A stretch of 64,000 bases of DNA from Methylobacterium sp. BTF04 (lineage in GTDB: Bacteria > Pseudomonadota > Alphaproteobacteria > Rhizobiales > Beijerinckiaceae): positions 1 through 64,000 of the forward strand of contig NZ_JAAHTB010000020.1 of NCBI RefSeq assembly GCF_010692745.1, written 5' to 3'. Made by a program: the position numbers and the translations under genes. Positions 52,292 through 61,531 of this stretch are shown here, one piece after another. Each line of letters opens with the position of its first letter. Position 1 is the stretch's first letter. Below the pieces are notes generated by a model. That model was not told the DNA's origin. It saw nothing but the letters and a program-made list of their open reading frames with translations, and did no database searches.

Positions 52292-54691
52292 TCAGGCTTC
52301 CTGGATGAAGCTGTCGAGAACCATCTTGCGGCCGGCCTTGTCGAAATCGACGGTGAGCTTGTTGCCGTCGACCCCGGCGACACTGCCCGGCCCGAACTTG
52401 GTGTGGAACACCCGCATGCCCTCCGAGAACGCCGAGGGCGTGCCGGTGGACTTGGCGACGAGTTCGCCCTCGATCTGGCGCGGCCCGCCGCCGCGCGCGG
52501 CCGGGCTTCGGCCGAAATTGCCCCCGCCACTGGAGCCGAAATTGCCGGCGTTGCCCGCTGTGTTCGCCTGGGCACGCTGCCAGCCCGGCGTTCCGTAGGA
52601 CGAGCCGAACGGCGTCGGGTTGCGGTCGAACCGCGAGGCGCCGGCCGAGAAGTGGGCGGGTGCATCGAGCACGTCGACGCTGCTGTCCGGCAACTCGTCG
52701 ATGAAGCGGCTCGGCACGGTGGACGACCATAGGCCGTGGATGCGCCGGTTGACGGCAAACGACAGCTTGGCACGCTTGCGGGCACGGGTGAGGCCGACAT
52801 GGGCGAGGCGGCGCTCCTCCTCCAGCCCGGCGCGGCCGCTCTCGTCGAGGGCGCGCTGGTTGGGAAACAGGCCGTCTTCCCAGCCGGGCAGGAACACCGT
52901 GTCGAATTCCAGCCCCTTGGCCGCGTGCAATGTCATCAGCGAGACGCGATCGGCCCCCTCCTGCTCGCTCGCCTCCATCACCAGGGAGACGTGTTCGAGG
53001 AAGGCGGCGAGATCGGGAAACTCCTCCATGGAGCGCACGAATTCCTTGAGGTTCTCGAGGCGCCCGGCGGCATCGGCGGACTTATCCTTCTGCCACATCT
53101 CGGTGTAGCCGGACTCCTCCAGGATGGTCTGCGCCACCTCCGAATGCGGCTTGGTGCCGACCAGCCGCGCCCACCGCGAAAAGCTCTCCACCAGGGCGCG
53201 CACGCCGGAGCGGGCGCGCGGCTTCAGATCGTCGGTCTCGGTGAGCAGGCGCGCGGCCTGAAGCAGGGGCACCGCCTGCGCGCGGGAATAGCCGTGCAGG
53301 ATCTGCAGGGTGGCGTCGCCGAGCCCGCGCTTCGGGGTGTTGAAGATCCGCTCGAAGGCGAGGTCGTCGGACGGGTTGGCGGTGACGCGCAGGTAGGCCA
53401 GCGCATCGCGGATCTCGGCCCGCTCATAGAAGCGCGGGCCGCCGATCACCCGGTAGGGCAGGCCGAGCTGGACGAAGCGGTCCTCGATCTCGCGCATCTG
53501 CGCCGAGATGCGCACCAGCACGGCGATCTCGGAGAGCGGATGCTGCTTGGCCTGGAGCGATTCGATCGATTCGGCGAGCTGGCGCGCCTCCTCTTCCGAA
53601 TCCCAGGCGCCGGAGACCGTCACCTTTTCGCCGAGCACGTCCTCGGTGCGCAGGGTCTTGCCGAGGCGCCCCTCGTTCTTGGCGATCAAGCCGGAGGCGG
53701 CAGCAAGGATATGGCCGGTGGAGCGGTAGTTGCGCTCCAGCCGCACCACCACGGCACCGGGGAAATCGTGTTCGAAGCGCAGGATGTTGTCGACCTCGGC
53801 GCCGCGCCAGCCATAGATCGACTGGTCGTCGTCGCCGACGCAGGCGACGTTGCGGTGGCCCTGCGCCAGCAGCCGCAGCCAGAGGTACTGGGCGACGTTG
53901 GTGTCCTGGTACTCGTCCACCAGGATGTAGCGGAAGCGGCTCTGGTAATTCTCCAGGACGTCCGGGTTCTCGCGCCACAGCTTGAGGCAGAGCAGCAGCA
54001 GATCGCCGAAATCGGCGGCATTGAGCGTCAGCAGGCGGGCCTGATACGCGGTGTAGAGCGCGCCGCCCTTGCCGAAGGCGAAGGCACCGGCCTCACCCGG
54101 CGGTACCTGTTCGGGGGTGAGGCCGCGATTCTTCCAGCCGTCGATCACCGACGACAGGGCGCGGGCCGGCCAGCGCTTCTCGTCGATGTTCTGGTCGACG
54201 ATGACCTGCTTCATCAGCCGGAGCTGATCGTCCATGCCGAGGATGGTGAAATCCGAGCGCAGCCCGACGAGTTCGGCGTGCCGGCGCAGGATCTTGGTGC
54301 CGATGGCGTGGAAGGTTCCGAGCCACGGCATGCCTTCACCGGCCGGCCCGATCAGGCTGCCGATGCGGTGCTTCATCTCGCGGGCGGCCTTGTTGGTGAA
54401 GGTCACCGACAGGATGTCGAACGGACGCGCCTTGCCCGTCGTGATCAGGTGGGCGATGCGCGTGGTGAGCACCCGCGTCTTGCCGGTGCCGGCGCCGGCC
54501 AGCACGAGGACGGGCCCTTCCGTCGCCTCGACGGCGCGGCGCTGCTCAGCGTTGAGCCCCTCGAGATAGGGCGAGCGCTGCGGCCTCAGGGAGGCCATGG
54601 CGCGGGCGGCGATGGAGGTCGGGGCGGCGTCGTTCTGGCCGGAGGCCGGGATCGGCCGCGACGCCCCCGCCGCATCGGGGTGATTGCTCAT
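52292..54691 (-). CDS. uvrD: ATP-dependent DNA helicase UvrD/PcrA
   Basis: This helicase of superfamily 1 unwinds DNA in excision and mismatch repair and clears replication blocks. The 799-residue product has motif I AGAGTGKTR (65-73), SVTFTNKAAREMKHR, VDEYQDTN (motif II), GDDDQSIYGWRGA (III), RLERNYRST (IV), TLHAAKGLEFDTVF (V) and VGLTRARKR (VI). A Gly/Ser-rich linker follows, then a C-terminal Tudor-like module (FHTKFGPGSVAGVDGNKLTVDFD). ATG 54691 has AGGGATG upstream; the frame extends to 54775. Confidence 0.95.
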   Translation of the reverse strand: MSNHPDAAGASRPIPASGQNDAAPTSIAARAMASLRPQRSPYLEGLNAEQRRAVEATEGPVLVLAGAGTGKTRVLTTRIAHLITTGKARPFDILSVTFTNKAAREMKHRIGSLIGPAGEGMPWLGTFHAIGTKILRRHAELVGLRSDFTILGMDDQLRLMKQVIVDQNIDEKRWPARALSSVIDGWKNRGLTPEQVPPGEAGAFAFGKGGALYTAYQARLLTLNAADFGDLLLLCLKLWRENPDVLENYQSRFRYILVDEYQDTNVAQYLWLRLLAQGHRNVACVGDDDQSIYGWRGAEVDNILRFEHDFPGAVVVRLERNYRSTGHILAAASGLIAKNEGRLGKTLRTEDVLGEKVTVSGAWDSEEEARQLAESIESLQAKQHPLSEIAVLVRISAQMREIEDRFVQLGLPYRVIGGPRFYERAEIRDALAYLRVTANPSDDLAFERIFNTPKRGLGDATLQILHGYSRAQAVPLLQAARLLTETDDLKPRARSGVRALVESFSRWARLVGTKPHSEVAQTILEESGYTEMWQKDKSADAAGRLENLKEFVRSMEEFPDLAAFLEHVSLVMEASEQEGADRVSLMTLHAAKGLEFDTVFLPGWEDGLFPNQRALDESGRAGLEEERRLAHVGLTRARKRAKLSFAVNRRIHGLWSSTVPSRFIDELPDSSVDVLDAPAHFSAGASRFDRNPTPFGSSYGTPGWQRAQANTAGNAGNFGSSGGGNFGRSPAARGGGPRQIEGELVAKSTGTPSAFSEGMRVFHTKFGPGSVAGVDGNKLTVDFDKAGRKMVLDSFIQEA

Positions 54692-54826
54692 GGCGCATCC
54701 CTGGACCAAAACGCGAACGACGTCGAGGGTCGGCGCGACGCGGAGCAGCAGTAGGGAACCGGCTTTTCGTCTCACGCGTCGTCTTCAACACGAACACGAA
54801 ACGTCTAATTTTTCGAGGAATACGTC

Positions 54827-55075
54827 ATGCGCGCCGGTTTAGTACTGCCCCTCGCCCTCCTGGCCGTTGCCGCTGCGTGCCCGGCCCTGGCCCAGTCGTC
54901 GCCCAACCCGAATGCGCTCAACACTACGAACGAGCGCCTGTCGAACCAGAGCCAGATTCGCGGAATCGAGCAGCAGCAGCAATTCCAGAACAACCAGACG
55001 CAGATGCAGATTCAGCGCAACGAGTTGTTCCGGCCGGTGCCCACGAGCCCCGGCATCGCCCCCCGTTCGCGCTAA
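54827..55075 (+). CDS. Small secreted Gln/Asn-rich protein
   Basis: The 82-residue product has a signal peptide (cleavage near ALAQ). Its mature part is dominated by Gln and Asn (LSNQSQIRGIEQQQQFQNNQ), followed by a Pro-rich end. It is likely periplasmic and flexible. GAGGA precedes the ATG by about 8 nt. No function is known. It lies upstream of the AsmA-like gene, 85 nt from its start, perhaps in one transcript. Confidence 0.65.
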   Translation: MRAGLVLPLALLAVAAACPALAQSSPNPNALNTTNERLSNQSQIRGIEQQQQFQNNQTQMQIQRNELFRPVPTSPGIAPRSR

Positions 55076-55160
55076 AGACGTACATACGCTGCCGTTATGG
55101 CGCGCAACGCTAAGCGGTATGCTATGGCCCGGACCCCTGGGCTAAGGCGGAACATCAACG

Positions 55161-58100
55161 GTGCGTGACATCCTGACCGCGCTGGCGGGCGCCGTCATCC
55201 TGATCCTCGTCGCGGCGCTCGCCGTCCCGCCCTTCGTGGCGTGGGAGGGGCACCGCCCGTTCATCGACCGGACCATCGGGCGCTCGCTCGGGCTGTCCGT
55301 GCGCAGCGAGGGGCGCATCGCGATCAGGCTCCTCCCCTCGCCACGCCTGCGCCTGGACCGCCTGCATCTCGGGACCGATCCGGCCAAGCCCGTCCTGGAT
55401 CTCCGTTTCGTGAAGGCCGAGGTGGCGCTGGCGCCGCTGCTCACCGGCGAATTCCGCTTCACCGAGACGCGAATCGGCCGGGCCGAAGTCAAGCTTCCGG
55501 TGACGGAGGGCGAAGCCGTTCTTGTGCCGGCGGACCTGTCCACCGCCTTGAGCGGGCGGGATCTGGCCATCGAGGATCTGCGCATCCAGCAGCTCCTCCT
55601 CACCACCCAGGTGCCGATCACCGGCCGCACCGACCAGTTCTATGCCGAGGCCCTGCGGGTGTCGGCGCCCCGGCTCTCCGGCCCGTGGCGGGCCGAAGGA
55701 ACGAGCCGCGGCGTGCCTTTCCGGGTTGCGACGGGGGAAGCGGCGGCCGATGGCGGCGTCGCGGTGAAGATTTCGGGCGGCGGCGACACGCAGCCCCGCT
55801 TCGAGGCCGATGCCCGCCTCATCCTCAAGCCTGCCGATGGCGTCACCGACGTGCAGTCCGGATTCCGCGCCATGGTCGCCGAAGCCGAGGGGTCGGCACG
55901 GATCGTCGTCGGCCCACCGGTGCAGGCGGCCGGTGCCTATTTGCCCTTCGCCCTCGGAGGCAAGTTCACTGCGCGCGGACCGCTGGTCCGGTTCACCGAG
56001 GTCGGCCTCGACATCGACCCGAGCGGGCCGGCCCTGCGCCTTGCCGGCACTGGACGACTCGACCTGCGGACCTGGCGGGCGGGCCTCGCTCTGGAGGCGC
56101 GCCGGCTCGATCTCGACGGCTTCCTGCTCTCGGGCGGCGGTCAGGCATTCGTCGCCCGCGGCCTGCCGAGAGGCGGCGCCGGGCTGCCCGTCATGCTCGA
56201 TGTCGATCTGACGGTGGAGAGCCTCGGCCTCGGCCTCGACGACTGGTCGAACCTCTCCGCCAGCGGGACCCTCGACCGGACCGGCGGGCTGATCCTGCGC
56301 AAGGTCCAGGCGACCGCGCCGGGGGCGGCACAGATCGGCGTCAGCGGCATAGTCGACACCGCCTCCGCCCCGCGCTTCACCGGCCACGTCTCGCTCGACA
56401 CCCCAGCCTCGGACGGCATCGGCCGCTACCTCGCCAAGCTCGGTTTCGCCGGACCGGCGGTGGCGGTGATGGACGGCCAGCCGATCCAGGCCGCCACCGA
56501 CCTATCGGCCGATACCGCATCGCTGTCCTTCACCAACCTGCGCCTCGCGCTCGGCGAGGCCCGCATCTCCGGCAATGCCCGCTACACCGCCAGCGACGGC
56601 GCGGCCCGCGGCCGTTTCGACGCACAACTGGTGGCGCGGGGTGTCGACATCGCCACCCTGCCGTCCTTCACCGCGACGCTCGCGGGTGTGCGGGGCAACG
56701 ATTTCGGCCTGATCCTGCAGGCACGCGACGTGCGCTACGGACCGGCCGGAGCCCATTCGGGCAACGGCACCATTGCGGCGAGCATCCGCTCGGAGGGCCA
56801 GAGCCTGCGTGTCGACAGCCTCGACATCGCCAATCTGGCGGGCGCGAATGCGAGCCTGTCCGGGCGGATCGAGGCCGACGGCACCGGCCAGATCGCCGGA
56901 CGCGTATCGGCGCAGAAAGCGGCCCCGCTCTTCGCTCTCCTCGACCGCGTCTGGATCGCGGAGGCCCGGCTGGTCCCAGCCTTCCTGCGCGACGGCGCCC
57001 TCGACCTTCGCGTCAGCCTGGAGCGGGATCCGAAGACCGCCGACACGCTTCGGGTCTCCGCCAACGGAAGCGCCGCGGGCGGCAGCCTCGACCTCGACCT
57101 CCTCACCCGTGCCGGGGGCATTGAGGGCATCGACCTCATCGTGGCGACGCCGAGCACCGGACGCTGGTTCGGGCGCGACGACATCACGGCCCTGCGCCGT
57201 CCCGGCCGGCTGCGCATCGCCGGCGCCGGCATATCCGCCGCCGCCGGGGAGCCGGTTGGCCTCGGCGTGAACCTGACCGGCAGCATCGCCGATCTGGTGA
57301 TCGCCACGGCAGAGCCAATCGTGCTCGACACGCAAGCGGCGGCACCGCGGACCGGGACGGTGCGCCTCGCCACCCCGGACCTCGCGCCGTTCCTGACCCT
57401 GGCGGGCAGCGCGGCGGCGATCCCCGGCCCGCTTGCCACGGACCTGACGATCCGGTTCGGGCGCACCGGGCCGGACGCCCGCGCCGAGATGTCCGGGCGC
57501 ATCGCGGGCAGTGCCGTGAGCGCCAGCATCACCCGAGCGCCCGACGGCGACATCGGCGGCAGCGCCGGTTTCGAACGGCTGTCCCTGCCCTGGCTCGCGG
57601 CGGCCTTGGTGATCCCCACCGAGGGGCGTCGGGACGAGGCCAGCGCCCGCTTCGGCCCCCCGCCCCCGGTCCGGCCGCCGGTGGATCTCGCCCTGCGGGT
57701 GGAATCCCTCGATCTCGGGCGTGGCCTCGTCGCCACGAAGGCGGCTCTCGGCCTGCGCTTAGACGACGGCGCCCTGACGGTGCGCGACATCGCCGCGACG
57801 CTGGCGGGTGGCCAGCTCACGGGCGGCCTCACGCTCGCGCGCCAGGGGGGAGCCGCCACGGTCTCGGGTGAGGGTACGCTGGCCGATGCCAGCCTCGCGG
57901 ATCTCCTCGGCGGCGGTCCGGTCGCCGGGCGCCTTGGCACGGTCCTGCGCTTCGGATCGTCGGGGGACAGCGCGAGCGCCCTGGTCAACAACCTCGGCGG
58001 CAGCGGCACGCTCACCCTGACCGGCCTGACCGTACCCGGCGCCGACCCGGCCGGCCTCGACCGCGCGCTCGCGCGGGCACTCTCCGATGACGATCCCCTG

Positions 58101-58685
58101 CGGGAGGGCCGGCTGCAGGCGCTCGTCGCCGAGGATCTCTCGGCCGGACCGCTCGTCGCCAAGCGGCCGGTATCCGCGCCCGCGACCCTCGTCGGCGGAA
58201 GCCTGCGCGCCGGACCCCTGGCCTTCGATCTCGGCACCGGTCGCTGGAACGGCACCCTCGGGCTCGACCTGCGCACCGGCCGGCTCGACGCACGCGGCAC
58301 GCTGACCGGGACATCGAGCCCGAAGGGCTGGACCGGAGCGATGCCCGCGATTCAGCTCGGATTCGCCGGCCCGTTCGCCCGGCCCGAGCGCAGCGTCGAT
58401 ACCGGCCCGCTCACCACTGGTCTGGCGGCGGTGGTGCTTCAGCGGGAGCTCGAGAAGATCGAGCTGTTCGAGGCCGACCAGATCGAGCGGCTGCGCCGCC
58501 GCGCCCGCCTCGACATGGACAAGGCCCGCATCGTCGCGCTCAAGGTCGCTGCGGACAAAGCCGCGGCCGAGAAAGCGGCGGCGGACGAGACCGCCCGCCA
58601 GCGTGCCCGGCAGATTGCTGCCGAAGAGGCGGCCCGGCGCGGCCGTGCCGAGTCCGAGACCGCCCCGCAGGGGGTGCAGCCTTAA
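55161..58685 (+). CDS. Large AsmA-like inner-membrane-anchored protein
   Basis: The 1174-residue product has one N-terminal membrane helix (about 5-27) and a long periplasmic region. It has the AsmA start IDRTIGRSLGLSVRSEGRIAIRL and many short beta strands built on repeated Gly/Leu/Asp motifs, as in AsmA/TamB-like lipid-transfer proteins that form a groove. The C-terminal block GLDLRTGRLDARGTL precedes a basic Ala/Lys/Arg helix (about 1090-1160). Such proteins are thought to help move phospholipids to the outer membrane. The start is GTG 55161. It is convergent with the COG0523 gene. Confidence 0.82.
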   Translation: MRDILTALAGAVILILVAALAVPPFVAWEGHRPFIDRTIGRSLGLSVRSEGRIAIRLLPSPRLRLDRLHLGTDPAKPVLDLRFVKAEVALAPLLTGEFRFTETRIGRAEVKLPVTEGEAVLVPADLSTALSGRDLAIEDLRIQQLLLTTQVPITGRTDQFYAEALRVSAPRLSGPWRAEGTSRGVPFRVATGEAAADGGVAVKISGGGDTQPRFEADARLILKPADGVTDVQSGFRAMVAEAEGSARIVVGPPVQAAGAYLPFALGGKFTARGPLVRFTEVGLDIDPSGPALRLAGTGRLDLRTWRAGLALEARRLDLDGFLLSGGGQAFVARGLPRGGAGLPVMLDVDLTVESLGLGLDDWSNLSASGTLDRTGGLILRKVQATAPGAAQIGVSGIVDTASAPRFTGHVSLDTPASDGIGRYLAKLGFAGPAVAVMDGQPIQAATDLSADTASLSFTNLRLALGEARISGNARYTASDGAARGRFDAQLVARGVDIATLPSFTATLAGVRGNDFGLILQARDVRYGPAGAHSGNGTIAASIRSEGQSLRVDSLDIANLAGANASLSGRIEADGTGQIAGRVSAQKAAPLFALLDRVWIAEARLVPAFLRDGALDLRVSLERDPKTADTLRVSANGSAAGGSLDLDLLTRAGGIEGIDLIVATPSTGRWFGRDDITALRRPGRLRIAGAGISAAAGEPVGLGVNLTGSIADLVIATAEPIVLDTQAAAPRTGTVRLATPDLAPFLTLAGSAAAIPGPLATDLTIRFGRTGPDARAEMSGRIAGSAVSASITRAPDGDIGGSAGFERLSLPWLAAALVIPTEGRRDEASARFGPPPPVRPPVDLALRVESLDLGRGLVATKAALGLRLDDGALTVRDIAATLAGGQLTGGLTLARQGGAATVSGEGTLADASLADLLGGGPVAGRLGTVLRFGSSGDSASALVNNLGGSGTLTLTGLTVPGADPAGLDRALARALSDDDPLREGRLQALVAEDLSAGPLVAKRPVSAPATLVGGSLRAGPLAFDLGTGRWNGTLGLDLRTGRLDARGTLTGTSSPKGWTGAMPAIQLGFAGPFARPERSVDTGPLTTGLAAVVLQRELEKIELFEADQIERLRRRARLDMDKARIVALKVAADKAAAEKAAADETARQRARQIAAEEAARRGRAESETAPQGVQP

Positions 58686-58715
58686 GTCCGATCGGCGCTC
58701 AGACGCGGACCGGGC

Positions 58716-59699
58716 CTACGCCTTGCACGCCAGAAATCCGTCGCGGATCTCCTGCGGGTCGAGGTTACGGCCGATGAAGACCACCCGGGAAACGCGCGGA
58801 TCGCCGTCCTTCCAGGGGCCCTGGAGATCGCCGTCGAGGATCTGGTGAACGCCCTGAAAGACGAAGCGCTGGGGCTCGTCGGGGAAGGCGACGATCCCCT
58901 TGCAGCGCAGGATGTCCGGCCCCTGGACCTGGGTCAGGTTCGAGATCCACGGCATGAACTTATCCGGGTCCACCGGGCCGTCGATCCGGGCCGAGACCGA
59001 CTGCATCTCGTCGTCGTGGTGATGGTGATGGCCCTCTTCGAGGAAGTCCGGCTCGATGTCGAGGATGCGGCCGAGGTCGAACGCATTGCGGTCGAGCACC
59101 GCATCGAGGGGGACGTCGCAGCGGTTGGTGCGGTGGATCTTGGCGTAGGGGTTGATCCCCCGGATCAGACCTTCGACGCGGTTCAGATCCTCGGCCGAGA
59201 CGAGGTCGGCCTTGTTGAGCAGGATCACGTCCGCGAAGGCGATCTGGTTCTTGGCTTCGGGCGCGTCCTTGAGCCGGTCGGCGAGCCACTTGGCGTCGGC
59301 CACCGTCACCACCGCGTCGAGGCGGGCGGCGCCCCCGACATCCTCGTCGATGAAGAAGGTCTGCGCCACCGGGGCCGGATCGGCCAACCCCGTGGTCTCG
59401 ACGATGATCGCGTCGAACTTGCCACGCCGCTTCACCAGGCCGTCCATGATGCGGATGAGATCGCCCCGCACGGTGCAGCAGACGCAGCCGTTGTTCATCT
59501 CGAACACTTCCTCGTCGGCGCCGATGACGAGGTCGTTGTCGATGCCGATCTCGCCGAACTCGTTGACGATCACGGCGTAGCGCTTGCCGTGGTTCTCGGT
59601 GAGGATGCGGTTGAGGAGCGTGGTCTTTCCGGCGCCGAGGTAGCCGGTGAGCACCGTGACCGGAATTTTCTGCGGGGCGATGGCGGGGCTGTCGGACAT
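58716..59699 (-). CDS. CobW/COG0523-family GTPase (zinc metallochaperone-like)
   Basis: The 327-residue product is a G3E GTPase with Walker [11 protein letters not shown] (18-27), the metal-binding GCVCCTVR (Cys72, 74, 75), [10 protein letters not shown] (switch) and LNKADL. There is a His-rich loop GHHHHHDDE (223-231) before the C-terminal CobW domain. His loops in this family bind zinc and hand it to target enzymes. A Zur-like inverted repeat lies about 48 nt upstream of the ATG. It follows a TetR gene on the same strand and may share a transcript. Confidence 0.9.
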   Translation of the reverse strand: MSDSPAIAPQKIPVTVLTGYLGAGKTTLLNRILTENHGKRYAVIVNEFGEIGIDNDLVIGADEEVFEMNNGCVCCTVRGDLIRIMDGLVKRRGKFDAIIVETTGLADPAPVAQTFFIDEDVGGAARLDAVVTVADAKWLADRLKDAPEAKNQIAFADVILLNKADLVSAEDLNRVEGLIRGINPYAKIHRTNRCDVPLDAVLDRNAFDLGRILDIEPDFLEEGHHHHHDDEMQSVSARIDGPVDPDKFMPWISNLTQVQGPDILRCKGIVAFPDEPQRFVFQGVHQILDGDLQGPWKDGDPRVSRVVFIGRNLDPQEIRDGFLACKA

Positions 59700-59747
59700 G
59701 GGAGTTCTTCCGGATACGCGGGCAGGCCTGAGCGCCTTGGATCGGTC

Positions 59748-59762
59748 TGTTATATTGTATCA
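59748..59762 (-). promoter_or_regulatory. Zur-like inverted repeat upstream of the COG0523 gene
   Basis: TGTTATATTGTATCA is a partial palindrome, symmetric at 10 of 14 paired positions and close to the TGTTATA-N-TATAACA core that I recall for alphaproteobacterial Zur boxes. It sits in the 92-nt gap between the TetR stop and the COG0523 start. That gene type is often repressed by zinc. Confidence 0.4.
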
Positions 59763-59791
59763 TTGCCCGGCGATGAAAGGCCGTCCGATTC

Positions 59792-60367
59792 TCAGCCGGC
59801 GGGGCCGGACCTGAGGCTATCGCACAGCGCGCTCAGGGTGCTGCGAAACCCGGCGGAACCCGCGAGCACGCGCTCAAGCAATAGCGCGCCTTCGAGGGTC
59901 GCCACCACCATCCGGGCGGACGGGCTAGGCAGGATTCCACCCCGCACGCTGCCATCGGCAATCCCCTCGGACAGGACGCGTTCGAGCCAGGCGATATGCT
60001 TGTCGAAGAACGCGGCGATGCCGGTACAGACCGGCTCCGGCAGGGTCCCGCGCTCCACCGCCAGCACGGCGCAGAGGCAGCCGAGATCGTCCTCGACGCC
60101 GCCGAGATAGAGCCGGCCATAGGCGTCGATCCGCGCCACCCCATCGGTGATCCCGGCGCGGATCGCGTCGAGGGCCACATCGTAGCGCGCGTCGTAGGCC
60201 GCCACGAGGGCGAGCGCGAGGTCGGTCTTGGTCGGGAAATGGTAATGGATGCTGGCCTTGCGGATCTTCACCGCGTCGGCGAGGTCGGCGTAGCTGAAAC
60301 CGGAATAGCCGCGCCCCCGGACCAGGATCTCGGCCTGCAGCAGCAATTCCGTGCGCGTGTCTCTCAT
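59792..60367 (-). CDS. TetR-family transcriptional regulator
   Basis: The 191-residue product has an N-terminal helix-turn-helix (FSYADLADAVKIRKASIHYHFPTKTDLALALV, about 24-55) and a C-terminal ligand domain with Cys pairs in LGCLCAVLA and PVCTG that could sense thiol-reactive compounds. ATG 60367 is chosen; GTG 60388 is possible. It is divergent from the PQQ-associated relay operon. Its likely operator overlaps that operon's promoter (60435-60469), so it probably represses it and itself. Confidence 0.88.
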   Translation of the reverse strand: MRDTRTELLLQAEILVRGRGYSGFSYADLADAVKIRKASIHYHFPTKTDLALALVAAYDARYDVALDAIRAGITDGVARIDAYGRLYLGGVEDDLGCLCAVLAVERGTLPEPVCTGIAAFFDKHIAWLERVLSEGIADGSVRGGILPSPSARMVVATLEGALLLERVLAGSAGFRSTLSALCDSLRSGPAG

Positions 60368-60434
60368 CGTTCGCCGTACCGACTGCACCCATCGAAACCC
60401 GGTAAAGCTAACGGGCCGCGAGACGACCCTGCCA

Positions 60435-60469
60435 TTGACGCCGCAACAAATCTACCTACTAAATGGTAG
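60435..60469 (+). promoter_or_regulatory. Promoter with overlapping inverted repeat for the relay operon
   Basis: A TTGACG -35 (60435-60440) and a TACTAA -10-like box (60457-60462), 16 nt apart, precede the operon. The inverted repeat CTACC-N8-GGTAG (60452-60469) covers the -10, as expected for a TetR-type operator. It lies between the divergent TetR and metallo-hydrolase genes. Confidence 0.5.
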
Positions 60470-60559
60470 CCAAGAAAAATCAGGAGGAAATCCCGTATGG
60501 CAGCCCAGCATGGCGGCTCTTCGGTGCGGTTCGCGTCGGCCCATAAGGAGACACGGCGT

Positions 60560-61495
60560 ATGTCGAGCCTGTCCGCGAACCGGCGCCAGGCCCTGTTCGG
60601 CGGGTTGTGCCTGTGCTGCCTGCCGACCCTCGGGCGCTCGGCAGAGGGTTTTGGCCTCGACGAGGTCGGCCCCGGCATCTTCATCCGGCGCGGCCCCGAT
60701 GCCGAAGCGACGGCGGACAACGCCGACGCCATCGCCAATATCGGGTTCATCGTCGGCGAAAAGTCGGTGCTGGTCACCGAATCCGGCGGCAGCCTCACCG
60801 ACGGGCAATGGCTGCGGGCCGAGATCGCCAAGCGGACCGACAAGCCGATCAGCCACGTGGTGCTCACCCATGTCCACCCCGACCATTGCTTCGGGGCGGC
60901 GGCGTTTTCGGACGACAAGCCGGTCTTCGTCGGCCATCACGCCCTGCGCTCCGCCCTCGACGCACGGGGCGAATACTACCGCAACCGCCTCGTGGAGATT
61001 CTCGGCCCCGACAAGGCCGGCAGCGTGGTCTACCCGACGCTGGAGGTGAAGGACGGCGCCGAGATCGACATCGGCGGGCGCACGCTCCGCTTCACCGCGC
61101 ACGGGACCGCACACACGAATTGCGACCTCTCCATGCGTGATTCCGGCAGCGGCATCCTGTTTCCGGCCGACCTGCTGTTCGTCACCCGCATCCCTTCCCT
61201 GGATGGCAGCCTGATCGGCTGGCTCAAGCAGACGGAGGTGCTCAAGGCGATGGGCGCCACCAAGGCGGTGCCGGGCCATGGCCCGACGCTGGTGGATTTC
61301 GCCCCCGCCATGGCCGACCTCACCCGCTACCTCACCACCTTGCGCGACGAGACCCGCAAGGCCGTGGCCGCCGACTTGCCGATCGACAAGGCGATCTCCA
61401 GCATCGGTCGCTCCGAGCGCGACAAGTGGGTTCTGTTCGACACCTACAATGGTCGCAACGTCACCCAGGCGTTCAAGGAACTTGAGTGGGAATGA
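60560..61495 (+). CDS. Metallo-beta-lactamase-fold quinoprotein relay system hydrolase
   Basis: The 311-residue product has a signal with an RR-containing n-region (NRRQALFGGLCLCCLP) and a metallo-beta-lactamase fold. Its metal site is THVHPDHCFG (about 103-112), with later His in HGTAHTNCD, PADLL and PGHGPT. It belongs to the family found beside PQQ-dependent alcohol dehydrogenases with a SoxYZ-like protein and a CXXCW rhodanese, hence the relay name. The reaction is unknown. ATG 60560 (AGGAG 9 nt upstream) gives a normal signal peptide; ATG 60497 also has AGGAGG upstream and adds 21 residues. Confidence 0.85.
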   Translation: MSSLSANRRQALFGGLCLCCLPTLGRSAEGFGLDEVGPGIFIRRGPDAEATADNADAIANIGFIVGEKSVLVTESGGSLTDGQWLRAEIAKRTDKPISHVVLTHVHPDHCFGAAAFSDDKPVFVGHHALRSALDARGEYYRNRLVEILGPDKAGSVVYPTLEVKDGAEIDIGGRTLRFTAHGTAHTNCDLSMRDSGSGILFPADLLFVTRIPSLDGSLIGWLKQTEVLKAMGATKAVPGHGPTLVDFAPAMADLTRYLTTLRDETRKAVAADLPIDKAISSIGRSERDKWVLFDTYNGRNVTQAFKELEWE

Positions 61496-61531
61496 CCCGC
61501 GCGCCACATTCTTGATGAGAGGAGACACGCC

